From contig NZ_CP022521.1 in assembly GCF_002234535.1 (NCBI RefSeq), positions 3,844,001-3,908,000 of the forward strand: a stretch of DNA of 64,000 nucleotides, read 5' to 3'. The notes beneath the pieces were generated by a model. The model saw only the letters and a list, made by a program, of their open reading frames with translations, made no database searches and had not been told where the DNA came from. The DNA is from Actinoalloteichus hoggarensis (GTDB taxonomy: Bacteria > Actinomycetota > Actinomycetes > Mycobacteriales > Pseudonocardiaceae). Of this stretch, positions 9,875 through 18,860 are shown one piece after another (positions within the stretch are counted from its first letter, which is position 1; every line of letters starts with the position of its first letter). The position numbers and the translations under genes were made by a program.

Positions 9875-10369
9875 ATGGACTGGCGTAACGCGAGCGCCTC
9901 ACTCGGCGCGGCACTGATCCTGCTGGCATCGTCGGTCACCGTCGCGAGCGCGACGGAGTCCGACTCGGCATCGGCGGCTCAGGCGAGCTGCAACACGGCC
10001 TGGTCGATTCCCGGCAGCGTCGGCGTGATCCCCGCGAGCACCAGCAGCGGGGTCGGCTGCATCCTCGGCGTCGGCAACCAGGGATCGGCGGTACGAGCGT
10101 TGCAGAACCACCTCCGGGTCTGCAACGGCCAGGACATCTCGGCGGACGGCGTCTACGGTCCGCGAACCGAGACCGCGGTGCGGAACGTCCAGCGGCGGCA
10201 TGGAATCACCGTCGACGGAACCTACGGACCGCAGACGCGCGACGCGATGCGGTGGCGCGGGGCGAGCGCCTGCACGGACTGGTCCAAGATTCCGGTCCCC
10301 CGGCCGCGACAGGCGGATCACCAGACCGACGACGCCGCGCCGCACGGAGGCACGCGCCTCGCACCCTGA
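9875..10369 (+). CDS. Secreted peptidoglycan-binding-domain protein, copy 2
   Basis: A 164-residue tandem paralogue of the 9139 gene. It has a signal peptide (MDWRNASASLGAALILLASS), matching cysteines (QASCNTAW, GCILGVGNQGSAVRAL, RVCNGQD) and the same repeat DGVYGPRTETAVRNVQRR plus DGTYGPQTRDAM. An AGGGGG ribosome binding site precedes the ATG. It differs by a longer Pro/Asp/His-rich C-terminal tail. It probably acts at the cell wall, with unknown function. Confidence 0.85.
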   Translation: MDWRNASASLGAALILLASSVTVASATESDSASAAQASCNTAWSIPGSVGVIPASTSSGVGCILGVGNQGSAVRALQNHLRVCNGQDISADGVYGPRTETAVRNVQRRHGITVDGTYGPQTRDAMRWRGASACTDWSKIPVPRPRQADHQTDDAAPHGGTRLAP

Positions 10370-10549
10370 GGGCGCTCCGCGACGCGCGGTCGAGGCACCG
10401 ATCCCGGTGTTCGCCGGACGTCGTCGCGGTCGCTCGGCTACGGTCGCCCACATCTCAGGTGCGGGCGACCGTAGCCCGCGGCGCCGGGCCTCGGCGCTCC
10501 CTGTGGGCTCAGACCGCATGGAGCGACAAGGAAGGACCGTCGGAATCCC

Positions 10550-11566
10550 ATGAGTTCCGCATCGACGGCGACGGACGCCGGCGCGACCGTGCCGACCCCC
10601 GCGCCACGCGGGCGGCGAGACTCTCGTGTCCGGCTGATCGTGGGGTACGCGGCCATCGTGGCCGTCCTGCCGTACTTCCTCCTCAAGGCAGCCTGGATCG
10701 CCGGCTCGACCATCGGCATCACGGGCGCCTCGTCCATCGACGCGGCGGTCGTGCAGGGCGGGAACATCGCCACGGCGGCCCTGGAGATCGGCGCGATCGG
10801 GATCATCCTCCTGTTCACCCACGCCTGGGGTGCACGGGTGCCCGCGTTCCTGGTACTGGCCCCCACCTGGGTGGGGACGGGCCTGCTCGCGCCGTTCGTC
10901 ATCACCGGTCCGGTGGTCGCGGCGTCGGTCCTGATCGACTCGTCGGCCGTGGGCGACGGCTCGATGGCCCCCTGGGTCGGTCCGCTGGTCTACCTCAGCT
11001 TCGGTGCGCAGGCGATCGGCATCGCGGCCTCCTTCGTGCTCTACGCCCGAGACCGCTGGCCGCAGGTGCTCACCGGGCGGGTACGGGATCGACCGCCGGG
11101 TCTCCACCAGCCCGTGGTGGTGTTGTTCTCCCTGCTGGTCACGACGCTTCTCGTCATCGTGGCCGCGGCACGGCTGTCCTGGGCGTTCGGGGCGACCTGG
11201 GGCCTGTCCACTGGTCTCGTCGAGAGTCGAGGACTCGCCGAGCGGCTCGCGGACGCCGGCACCGCGTCGTTCGCGGTCGCCGCCGCGGCGGCGCTGCTCG
11301 CCCTGGCCTTCCGGCGCCCGCCACGCCTGCGGACGGCGGTTCCGCTCGCGCTGGGCTGGGTCGGCGGCGGCGCCGTCTTCGGCAGCGGTCTGTATTCGAT
11401 GGTCCTGCTCCTGGCCGGAGTCGCCGGTTCGGGCATGCCCACGACGCAGACCGGGCTGGTGCCCTTCGTCGACCTGCTCCAACTGCTCGCCGGCACGGTG
11501 ATCGCCGTGGTCGGCGCGTTCGTCCTCGCCGAGTCGCACGCGCGCGGCGACGATCACCGGCACTGA
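10550..11566 (+). CDS. Multi-pass membrane protein, unknown
   Basis: A 338-residue integral membrane protein with about eight hydrophobic segments, e.g. LIVGYAAIVAVLPYFLLKAA near residue 28, AALEIGAIGIILLFT near 80 and a final LLAGTVIAVVGAFVLA. No catalytic motif or family is recognisable. An AAGGAAGG sequence lies about 14 bases before the ATG, slightly far for a ribosome binding site. It stands alone on the plus strand and ends in a small hairpin. Confidence 0.75.
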   Translation: MSSASTATDAGATVPTPAPRGRRDSRVRLIVGYAAIVAVLPYFLLKAAWIAGSTIGITGASSIDAAVVQGGNIATAALEIGAIGIILLFTHAWGARVPAFLVLAPTWVGTGLLAPFVITGPVVAASVLIDSSAVGDGSMAPWVGPLVYLSFGAQAIGIAASFVLYARDRWPQVLTGRVRDRPPGLHQPVVVLFSLLVTTLLVIVAAARLSWAFGATWGLSTGLVESRGLAERLADAGTASFAVAAAAALLALAFRRPPRLRTAVPLALGWVGGGAVFGSGLYSMVLLLAGVAGSGMPTTQTGLVPFVDLLQLLAGTVIAVVGAFVLAESHARGDDHRH

Positions 11567-11577
11567 GTCGCACTCAG
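11563..11577. terminator. Small hairpin at the stop codon (weak terminator candidate)
   Basis: CTGAGT and ACTCAG form a 6-bp stem with a 3-base loop overlapping the stop codon of the membrane protein gene. There is no T-tract. It is weak evidence for termination. Confidence 0.3.
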
Positions 11578-12115
11578 GTGGCGACGGTCATCGCGCCGAG
11601 TCGGCGACCGGCCGGGCTCCCGACATCGGCCGCGGCGCGGCGGTCCGGCGGTCGAGCCGGGGTCCGCCTGCCGCGTCGGATCGATCGCGGCGGGTGCTCG
11701 ACCGCGAGGCGATCACACGACGGGCGGCGTCAGCCGCACCGTCCTCATCGGTACGGACGGCTTAGCCAGGCTCGCCTCCGGCGGACTCGTGTCGGGGCCG
11801 GCGGGGAGACGGTGATCTCGATGGCGCGGCCTGCCCACGTCCGTCACCACACGACGGGGCACCGGCCGCTGAACGACGGTGGCGGCGTCCGACACGGCCC
11901 GCGCCGCCGCGACGGACTGCCGGCCACGCGCCGCGACATGAGTCGTCCGCCGCACGCCACACCGCCGTGCGGGCTTCATCCACGGCCGGAACGCGGGCGG
12001 GGGCGCATCGCCTCGATGCGATCACCGCCGTCATTGCGCCGCGGACCGGCTGTCGGTCACCGAACCGCGCGACCGGTGGCCGCGGCGGTGCACGAAAGCG
12101 GTGCCGCCGCTCGAC
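11567..12115. other. 550-bp intergenic stretch between convergent genes
   Basis: It separates the 3' ends of the membrane protein gene and the NmrA-type gene. Frames here lack ribosome binding sites and recognisable domains. Nothing else is seen. Confidence 0.5.
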
Positions 12116-13036
12116 TCAGCCCGCCCGCAGGTGCTCGCGAGCCCAGTCCTCGAAGCCGGTGAGCGGGATGCCCAACGCCCGCGCGAACTCGGGTCGCGCG
12201 GGTTGACCCGCCACGTTCAGGATCTCGTGAAAGGCGCCCATCGCAGGCATCCCGGCGGCCGCGGCCTCCTCGGCGGTCATGTCCGGCGCGGGCAGCTCCC
12301 TGCCGAGGACCCGCGAGAGGATCTCGGCGATGGCGGTCATCGACAGGTGGTCGCTCGCCAGCTCCAGCTCCACACCGTGGAACCGGCCGGGATCGGCGAC
12401 GGCCGCCGCGGCCGCCCGGCCGATGTCGCCGACCGCGGTCAACGAGATCATGGTCGCAGGCTTCAGCACGCTGACCAGGCCGCCGTCGAGGCCGCGTGGG
12501 AACAGGAACGCCTCCTCAGGCCGAAGCTTGTCCATGAAGAACGCGGGCTTGAGGAGCGTGTAGTACGGGAAGCCCGCCGCTCGCACCCGGTCCTGGATGC
12601 CTGCCTTGGCGGTGTAGTGAGGCTCCATCGGTGCCCAGCGGCCCTCGGCCCAGCCGGGGAACTCGGTGTGCTGCCCGGCTCCGGACACCGAGGTGTGGAC
12701 GAACTGCGGGACGCCCTCGGCCCGCGCGGCCTCGATCAGGTTGGCGGCCTGTCGCACCTCGCCGTCGAAGTCGATGCCGTCGGCGGTCATCGGGGGCGTC
12801 TGCACCGAGAAGACCGCGCGGGCGCCCGCCACGGCACGGCGCACGGAGGCGAGGTCGTCGAGGTCTCCGGGGACGAGTTCCGCCCCCAGCGCCGCGACGG
12901 CCAGGGCCCGGTCGGCATGGGGATCACGCACGAACGCCCGGACGGGGATGTGCGCCGCGAGCAGGGCACGCGCGGTGGCACCGCCCTGCCTACCGGTGGC
13001 TCCGGTGACGAGGACAGGGGCGAGATCAGTGGACAT
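12116..13036 (-). CDS. NmrA-like NAD(P)-binding reductase
   Basis: A 306-residue Rossmann-fold protein. The dinucleotide motif VLVTGATGRQGGATARALL is at residues 8-26, with the NmrA/azoreductase-type continuation (VRAFVRDPHADRA, VPGDLDDLASVRRAV). GGAGG nine bases before the ATG at 13036 fixes the start, which is not the longer in-frame extension. Family members are redox sensors or quinone/azo reductases; the catalytic role is not determined. It is divergent from a TetR regulator 108 bp away, which probably controls it. Confidence 0.9.
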   Translation of the reverse strand: MSTDLAPVLVTGATGRQGGATARALLAAHIPVRAFVRDPHADRALAVAALGAELVPGDLDDLASVRRAVAGARAVFSVQTPPMTADGIDFDGEVRQAANLIEAARAEGVPQFVHTSVSGAGQHTEFPGWAEGRWAPMEPHYTAKAGIQDRVRAAGFPYYTLLKPAFFMDKLRPEEAFLFPRGLDGGLVSVLKPATMISLTAVGDIGRAAAAAVADPGRFHGVELELASDHLSMTAIAEILSRVLGRELPAPDMTAEEAAAAGMPAMGAFHEILNVAGQPARPEFARALGIPLTGFEDWAREHLRAG

Positions 13037-13144
13037 GTGCGTGTTCCTCCATCGCTGCCGCCACGAAACGGCGTGGTCCGCCGTTTCTGATCCGCTAAGA
13101 TACGGAGGCCCCCGCCACTTGAGCAAACCGCGAGGTGAAGGCCT
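13037..13144. promoter_or_regulatory. Divergent promoter region, NmrA gene / TetR gene
   Basis: A 108-bp shared intergenic region. A -10-like TAAGAT at about 13096 faces the TetR gene, and TCCG/CGGA arms flank it (about 13091-13106), forming a short imperfect inverted repeat that could be the TetR operator. The assignment is tentative. Confidence 0.4.
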
Positions 13145-13741
13145 ATGCCCGCCCAGCGCGCGGACGCCAGACGCAACCACGCACGCCTCCTCGCCATCGC
13201 CGAGGCGGAAGTCGCCGCCCACGGCGCCGAGGCGTCGTTGGAACAGATCGCCCGCCGGGCGGGACTCGGCTCGGCCACCGTGCGCCGCCACTTCCCCGGC
13301 AGGCGAGCGCTACTGGAGGCCGTGTTCCGGGAGCGGATCGAGGCGCTGTGCCTGCGCGCGGGCGAGCTGACCGACGCGGCCGACGCGCGATCCGCCCTGC
13401 TGACCTGGCTGGGCGCCGTGATTGCGCATGCCGCTTCCGCACGAGGAATGGCCGCCGCCCTGACCCCGGATGCGGTGGCGGCACAGGAGAGCGAGTGCGC
13501 GGCGAAGCTCACCGAGGCCGGCGAGCCGCTGGTGCGCCGCGCCGTCCGAGACGGCGCCGTCGCGTCGGGGGTCACCGCGGCGGACCTGCTGACGCTGATC
13601 ACCGGGATAGCGCTGGCCACGGAGCATCACGCGGACCGCGCGGCCGAGGCCGACCGGCTGCTTCGTCTGACGATGGCGGGGATCAGCCCGCCGGGGTCTG
13701 CGATCGACCGTGCTTCCTCCCCGGCGGGCGCGCATCGCTGA
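13145..13741 (+). CDS. TetR-family regulator
   Basis: A 198-residue TetR/AcrR-type repressor. The N-terminal helix-turn-helix is at about residues 12-55 (ASLEQIARRAGLGSATVRRH followed by FPGRRALLEAVF); the C-terminal ligand domain is all-helical. A GAGGTGAAGG ribosome binding site precedes the ATG. It is divergent from the NmrA-like reductase gene, a typical arrangement for local control of that gene and self-control. Confidence 0.9.
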   Translation: MPAQRADARRNHARLLAIAEAEVAAHGAEASLEQIARRAGLGSATVRRHFPGRRALLEAVFRERIEALCLRAGELTDAADARSALLTWLGAVIAHAASARGMAAALTPDAVAAQESECAAKLTEAGEPLVRRAVRDGAVASGVTAADLLTLITGIALATEHHADRAAEADRLLRLTMAGISPPGSAIDRASSPAGAHR

Positions 13742-13987
13742 TCCACTCGATCGAGATCTTGCCGGAATCGAACAGGGGTTCGATCATGGAGTCATGATCG
13801 AGCAGCCGACTCCGATGCCCACCGTCCGCACCGCCACCCGGCCTACGCTCAAGGCCACTGTCCGCACCGCCACTCGGCACGCCAGGGTCTCCGGGTTCCG
13901 GGTTCCGGGGGCAGGCGGGCTGCCGCCACGAAACGCCGGGCCGCGTGCCATCGCCGGAGCCGTGCCGTGTCACGGCCGGTCGGTCGT

Positions 13988-14452
13988 TCAGAAGTCGGGA
14001 ACCACGGCCCCCGCCGCCACCAGAGCGGTGACGACCTCGTCATGTCCGCCCAGGGCGGCCCACTCCAGGGGAGTCATGCCTGCCGCGTCGACGTCTGCCT
14101 CCGGGTGGGTGGCCTCGCTGAGGTTGGCGTCGGCGCCGTGCTCCAGTAACAGCCGCACCACGCCCAGATGCCCCCACGACGCGGCCGCGCACAGCGGCGT
14201 TCCCTCGTCGGGACCGCCGTGGCTCTCCACATCGGGCGCCGCGCCCGCCGCCAACAACAGACGCACCGCTTCGGTGTGACCGCTGACGGCGGCGGCATAC
14301 AGCGGGATGGTCCCCGAGGTGTCGGCCAACGCCTGGTCCGCACCGGATTCGCGAAGCAGAGCGGCCAGTGCGTCGGTCTGGCCGAGCGCCGCCGCAGCGC
14401 CGATCCGGGCACGCAGCGAGTCCGGGTTCGAGGGGTCCACCGTGTCTGTCAC
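13988..14452 (-). CDS. Ankyrin-repeat protein
   Basis: A 154-residue cytoplasmic protein made almost entirely of ankyrin repeats, e.g. GTIPLYAAAVSGHTEAVRLL, GTPLCAAASWGHLGVVRLLL and MTPLEWAALGGHDEVVTAL, about four in all. These repeats mediate protein contacts; the partner is unknown. The GTG at 14452 (VTDTVDPSNP) is chosen because TACACT lies seven bases upstream without a ribosome binding site, the pattern of a leaderless actinobacterial mRNA. A longer in-frame start at 14569 is possible. Confidence 0.8.
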   Translation of the reverse strand: MTDTVDPSNPDSLRARIGAAAALGQTDALAALLRESGADQALADTSGTIPLYAAAVSGHTEAVRLLLAAGAAPDVESHGGPDEGTPLCAAASWGHLGVVRLLLEHGADANLSEATHPEADVDAAGMTPLEWAALGGHDEVVTALVAAGAVVPDF

Positions 14453-14700
14453 GCCGGGCAGTGTAGTCAGGACGCCAGCCCCTTCGGCACCTCGACGACC
14501 TTCGCCCGCGTGAGCACGATACGGGGCCCCGCGGGACCCGCGTGGCGGCTTTCCGACCGTCTCGAGCATCGGCCGCGCCGGGACGCTCGGGAACTCGGGC
14601 GGGCCACCACCCGTCTATGACGGCTCGGGGGCGGCGGGCGACCACGAGCAGGCGTCGACCGCGCGGGCCACGCACCGCACCCGCGCGGCTCGGCGGCCGC

Positions 14701-14742
14701 CGACGCACGACGCACGACGCACGACGCACGACGCACGACGCA
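14701..14742. repeat. Tandem repeat array A: 7-bp unit CGACGCA x6
   Basis: Six perfect head-to-tail copies of CGACGCA. It runs directly into array B, whose unit differs by one added A. Confidence 0.97.
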
Positions 14743-14798
14743 CGACGCAACGACGCAACGACGCAACGACGCAACGACGCAACGACGCAACGACGCAA
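14743..14798. repeat. Tandem repeat array B: 8-bp unit CGACGCAA x7
   Basis: Seven perfect copies of CGACGCAA, evidently derived from array A by one inserted base followed by expansion. Confidence 0.97.
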
Positions 14799-14804
14799 CC
14801 GGAT

Positions 14805-14895
14805 CACCAGTCACCAGTCACCAGTCACCAGTCACCAGTCACCAGTCACCAGTCACCAGTCACCAGTCACCAGTCACCAGTCACCAGTCACCAGT
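14805..14895. repeat. Tandem repeat array C: 7-bp unit CACCAGT x13
   Basis: Thirteen perfect copies of CACCAGT, six bases after array B and 19 bases before the stop codon of the alpha-galactosidase gene. The unit is much less GC-rich than the surrounding DNA. Confidence 0.97.
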
Positions 14896-14914
14896 CACGG
14901 ACCATGGTCGCGCG

Positions 14915-17626
14915 TCAGCGCGGCACGGCGCGCGCCCGGATCAGCAACAGCTGTTCCGGATGCATCGCGGGAGCCCGCAGCCCGACGCGGTCGAGTACGC
15001 GACCGCTCAGCCGCGCCCCGCCGTCGATCCACGGGACGTCTCGCCGCATCCGCAGTGCGGGCCGATGCCCCGGCGCCTGCACCGCGACGTCGTAGTCCCG
15101 CTCCGGGTCGAGGCCCGGCAGCCGCACCACGCCGGGGATGGCGGTCACCGGGGTGGCGAGCTGCACCAGGGAGAACACTCCTTCACCGCCGTCCCGAGCG
15201 ACGATTCCGTGCAGGGCGAAGGACGGGTCGTGCTGTTCGGCGCGCACCAGCGTCCCGGTGTGCAGCAGCGGGCGCAGCTCCTTGTACAGCGCGACCCACT
15301 CCGCCAGTTCGGCACGGTCCTGCTCCGAGGCCGAGGTCAGGTCCCATTCGATGCCGAACGAGCCGAACAGGGCGGTGCCCGCCCGGAAGGACAGCGCGTG
15401 GGTGCGGGCGGTGGTGTGCGCACGCGGTGCGCCGACATGGGAGCCGACCAGTTCGGGCGGCAGGAGCTGACTCGTCCAGCGCTGGATCTGCTGGCGCTCC
15501 AACGGGTCGATGACGTCGCTGCCCCATACCCGGTCGGCGCGTTCCAGGATGCCGAGGTCGATGCGCAGCCCACCGGAGGAGCACGATTCGATCTCGACGT
15601 CGGGGTGCCGGGATCGGAGCTCGTCCAGGAGCCGGTAGACCGCGAGGGTCTGCTGATGGACGCCCGCCGCGCCCGTCGGCGGACGGCCCGCGTCGATCAG
15701 ATCGCGGTTGTGATCCCACTTCACGTAGCTGATGTCGTACTCGCTGAGCAGGGAGTCCAGCCGTTCCAGCAGGTAGGCGAAGACCTCCGGGTTGCCGAGG
15801 TCGAGAACGAGCTGGTTGCGCGACAGCAGCGGCGTGCGGTCGGCGAACCCGAGGATCCAGTCCGGGTGGGCTCGGGCCAGGTCCGAGTCGGGATTGACCA
15901 TCTCGGGCTCGAACCACAGGCCGAACTCCATGCCCAACGCCCGAACCTGCTCGATCAGCGGGGTGAGCCCGTCCGGCCAGACGTCGGGATCGACGTACCA
16001 ATCGCCGAGTCCGGCCCGATCATGGCGTCGATGCCGGAACCAGCCGTCGTCCAGCACATACCGCTCGACGCCCACCTCGGCGCCGCGCCGGGCCAGCTCG
16101 ACGAGCCGATCCAGGTCGTGATCGAAGTACACGGCCTCCCAGGTGTTCAGCATCACCGGCCGGGCACGACGCGGGTGGTGCGGCCTGGCCCGCAGGTGCT
16201 CGTGGAACCGGGCGGCGACCCCGTCGAATCCGATGCCGTACGCGGCGTACAGCCACGGACCGACGTAGCCCTCCCCCGCCGCCAGCCGTACCTCGCCCGC
16301 CGCCAGCAGCTCGCCGCCGCCGAGCACGGCCGTGCCGTCGGCGAGCCGTTCGGCGTAGGCGAGCTGGTTGCCGCTCCAGGCCACGTGCACGGCCCAGACC
16401 TCGCCGGAGCGGAAGTCGAAGCCCTCCGTCCCCGCCGCGAGGATCAACGGTGCGTCCGCCCCGGTGCGCCCGCGCCGGTTCTCCCGGGTGTGCGAGCCGA
16501 CGAGGAAGGGGGCGCGCTGCGGGGCACGCTCCCGGCCCCAGCGGCCGGCCAGGTCGAACAGCTCGGTGGCCACCGGCGGGACGGGCAGCGCCAGCGTGAG
16601 GCCGCCCAGGGCGTACGGGGTGTCCCGGCTCTGTCGGGCCGCGCTCCAGGCCGCACCGCCGACGGCGGAGGTGGTCGAGGCCGCGTCGGTGGCTCCGACG
16701 GCGATCGGCGTGGGGGTGGTGCTGGTGTGCGCGACTGCCGAGTCCACCGCCGTGGCGACACCAGCCACGTCGGCGACGGCCACATCGGCGACGGCCACGT
16801 CAGCCCCGACCGTGTCCGTACCAGCCACGTCAGTCCCGACCACGTCATCGCCGGCCGTGTCCACACCACTCGCGTGAGCCCCGCCCGCGTCGGCACCGAC
16901 CCCCGGGGCGGCCGCGTGGCACCCGTCCGCCGTGTCGGCCGAGCCGACTCCGCCCGCCGTGTCGGGCGCCGCCGGGTTCGCGGTGACGCCCGCACGCTGG
17001 CGGAGCAGGCCGGTGGGCAGCATTTCGATCTCGACGCGAACGGCCAGGTCGGACTCGGCGTCGACTCCGTCGACCACTACTCGGCCGCCGCCCTCGGACC
17101 AGGTCTCGATGTCCAGGGCCGTCCGCTCGATCAGCGGCGACCAGCCCCGGCCGTCCCGCTGCCCGGTCAGCCCCGGCCTGCCTCGCCAGCCCGACGCATG
17201 CTCGGGGAGCACGTCGACGCCGATCACGGGCGGCTCGTCGACGTCGTTGGGCGCGGGCGCCGGAATCGAGGCTCGATGCAGCTCGGTGAGCATCGCGCCG
17301 TCGACGTCGCCGAGGTCCGCGCCCCAGTGCAGCACCGAGGGCAGTCGACGAGGGGCGAGGCTCAGCACCAGGCTGACCCCGGCGGCCCGGAGGTGGATCA
17401 GCCGCGCGCCGGAGGACGGATCGGCGACGACCGTCCCGGTCGCCGGGGCGCCCCGCGCCGGCTTCCGAGGCACGGCGTGCCCCTCCGCCTGGACGGCGTT
17501 CGGGGCGTCGCCGGGCTCGACGATCTCGATCGCCTCCGGTGTCGCCACGGCGGTGACGACCGCGGTGTCCTCGGGCTCCGCGCCGTCGTCGGGAATCGGG
17601 GCGGCGTCGGCGGGCGGCAACGGCAT
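14915..17626 (-). CDS. Alpha-galactosidase, GH36, with low-complexity insertion
   Basis: A glycoside hydrolase family 36 enzyme of about 903 residues; typical members have about 700-730. The catalytic (beta/alpha)8 barrel shows the nucleophile Asp in YVKWDHNRD and the acid/base Asp in WGSDVIDP, plus RYVLDDGWF and EPEMVNPDSD. The family releases terminal alpha-galactose from oligosaccharides. No signal peptide is evident, so it is probably intracellular. GGAG seven bases before the ATG at 17626 sets the start. About 110 extra residues (codons at about 16629-16980), rich in Ala, Asp, Gly, Thr and Val with near-repeats such as VAVADVAVADVAG, interrupt the N-terminal beta-sandwich. The gene stands alone next to three repeat arrays. 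Confidence 0.93.
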   Translation of the reverse strand: MPLPPADAAPIPDDGAEPEDTAVVTAVATPEAIEIVEPGDAPNAVQAEGHAVPRKPARGAPATGTVVADPSSGARLIHLRAAGVSLVLSLAPRRLPSVLHWGADLGDVDGAMLTELHRASIPAPAPNDVDEPPVIGVDVLPEHASGWRGRPGLTGQRDGRGWSPLIERTALDIETWSEGGGRVVVDGVDAESDLAVRVEIEMLPTGLLRQRAGVTANPAAPDTAGGVGSADTADGCHAAAPGVGADAGGAHASGVDTAGDDVVGTDVAGTDTVGADVAVADVAVADVAGVATAVDSAVAHTSTTPTPIAVGATDAASTTSAVGGAAWSAARQSRDTPYALGGLTLALPVPPVATELFDLAGRWGRERAPQRAPFLVGSHTRENRRGRTGADAPLILAAGTEGFDFRSGEVWAVHVAWSGNQLAYAERLADGTAVLGGGELLAAGEVRLAAGEGYVGPWLYAAYGIGFDGVAARFHEHLRARPHHPRRARPVMLNTWEAVYFDHDLDRLVELARRGAEVGVERYVLDDGWFRHRRHDRAGLGDWYVDPDVWPDGLTPLIEQVRALGMEFGLWFEPEMVNPDSDLARAHPDWILGFADRTPLLSRNQLVLDLGNPEVFAYLLERLDSLLSEYDISYVKWDHNRDLIDAGRPPTGAAGVHQQTLAVYRLLDELRSRHPDVEIESCSSGGLRIDLGILERADRVWGSDVIDPLERQQIQRWTSQLLPPELVGSHVGAPRAHTTARTHALSFRAGTALFGSFGIEWDLTSASEQDRAELAEWVALYKELRPLLHTGTLVRAEQHDPSFALHGIVARDGGEGVFSLVQLATPVTAIPGVVRLPGLDPERDYDVAVQAPGHRPALRMRRDVPWIDGGARLSGRVLDRVGLRAPAMHPEQLLLIRARAVPR

Positions 17627-18860
17627 TCGAGGCTCCAACGGTCGCGGCGGCGGGATGTCCGGCGAGCCTGCCCTGCGGGGAGACCCCTGGGAAGGGCATA
17701 CATCGGACACCGAACGTCGAAGCCGAATGCGTCCGCGCATCGGCCGTCCACCGAGACGGCCGGTCCGCAGGCCGCACCACCGGACACGGCGACCGACCGG
17801 CACGGCCCGCCGACCGCACGACGACCGCACGACGACGTTCGCCTCGGCGGCGACGACCCTCGTCGGCGAGGGCACCCGCAGTTCTATGGCAGCGGCCCCG
17901 GACGGGTCAACCGGCACGACGCGGCCGCGCACCCTCCAGGCCCCGATCTGACCCGTCGGCGACGTCGACGGGATCGCGCCCGGCGTCCGGATCGGGATCG
18001 AGCGAAGCGGCCTGCTGTGGGTCGCCTGAGATCCCTCGATGACCAGGCCCGGAGGTGACCAGCTCGTCGTCGCCCGGCCCTACGACGTCACGGCGACTCC
18101 GCTCTCCGACTCATCTCGCTCTGCGACTCATCTCGCTCGTCGGGACTCGGGGCGCCGGGGCTCGCGGTGCTCGGCCTGTCGGCGTGGCGATCTCCGACCG
18201 AGTGATCGGGAGATCCGCACTCGGGCTGTCTGTCCATGTCGGAGGCGGCTGCCGCATGCACTGCGGCGACGCCCGCCCGATCGCGATCATCGCAGGTCGA
18301 CCGCACGGCGGGTCGACCGCGATCACCGAACTGCCTGCTTCGGTCGGCGACGATGTCGATCAGCCACCACGGGCGCGCTGTACCACCACGTGCGGGGGTC
18401 GACGAGGCCGCAGGCGATCCGACGGCGTCGAATCGGTGCGCCGATCGCGACCGGGCCGCCGGCCGAACCTCACCTGTGCGGCGGCAGGCTGCGCCCGAAC
18501 CGCCGTGCAGTCCGCACCTGAACCGCCGTGCAGGTCGAGCCCGAACCGCCGTACAGGGGCACGCTCGCTCGAATCACCACAGGCCACGCCCGAACCGCCG
18601 TGCAAGTCGTGCCTGACCCGCCGTGCAGTCGAGCCCGAGCCGCCGTGCGGGCCGCGAAGCCAGGCCGGGTCACCGGGCGAGCAAGGCCGCGAACGGCGGG
18701 ACGCGCACCGACCCGAGCCCCGCCGCGATCCACCCACCATCGGCCGACGGACTCGAGCGGCTGCGAGCGACCGGCTTGTCGGCCACGGCATCGGAGCGGG
18801 CCGATGGCGGACCGTATTCCGTTCGCAGAGTTCACCCGTCGCTGCCCACGCGGCTCCCGG
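17627..18860. other. 1.2 kb gene-free stretch containing a 23-bp-period repeat
   Basis: It lies between the 5' end of the alpha-galactosidase gene and the 3' end of a membrane-protein gene. Frames on both strands give Arg/Pro-rich or repeat-encoded peptides without ribosome binding sites. The only structure I see is the repeat array at 18497-18650. Confidence 0.55.
18497..18650. repeat. Short direct-repeat array, core GAACCGCCGTGCAG, period about 23 bp
   Basis: Copies of the 14-bp core, most with one or two changes, start at 18497, 18520, 18543, 18592, 18615 and 18637. A badly diverged unit at about 18570 fills the double gap. The period of 22-23 bp is not a multiple of three, so the array is unlikely to be selected as protein. 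Spacers of about 9 bases rule out CRISPR. Confidence 0.8.

Noticed and set aside
14542-15513. Repeat-rich protein with THDARR and TSHQSPV units
   Set aside because: It is only a translation of the microsatellite arrays and the antisense of the alpha-galactosidase end; units of 7 and 8 bp do not fit selection for codons.
14960-18058. 1032-codon plus-strand open frame opposite the alpha-galactosidase
   Set aside because: It is the antisense of an obvious GH36 gene, with Arg/Gly/Val-rich translation, no domain and no ribosome binding site.
18497-18650. CRISPR interpretation of the 23-bp-period repeat
   Set aside because: The intervals between cores are about 9 bases, far too short for spacers, and the core is only 14 bp.
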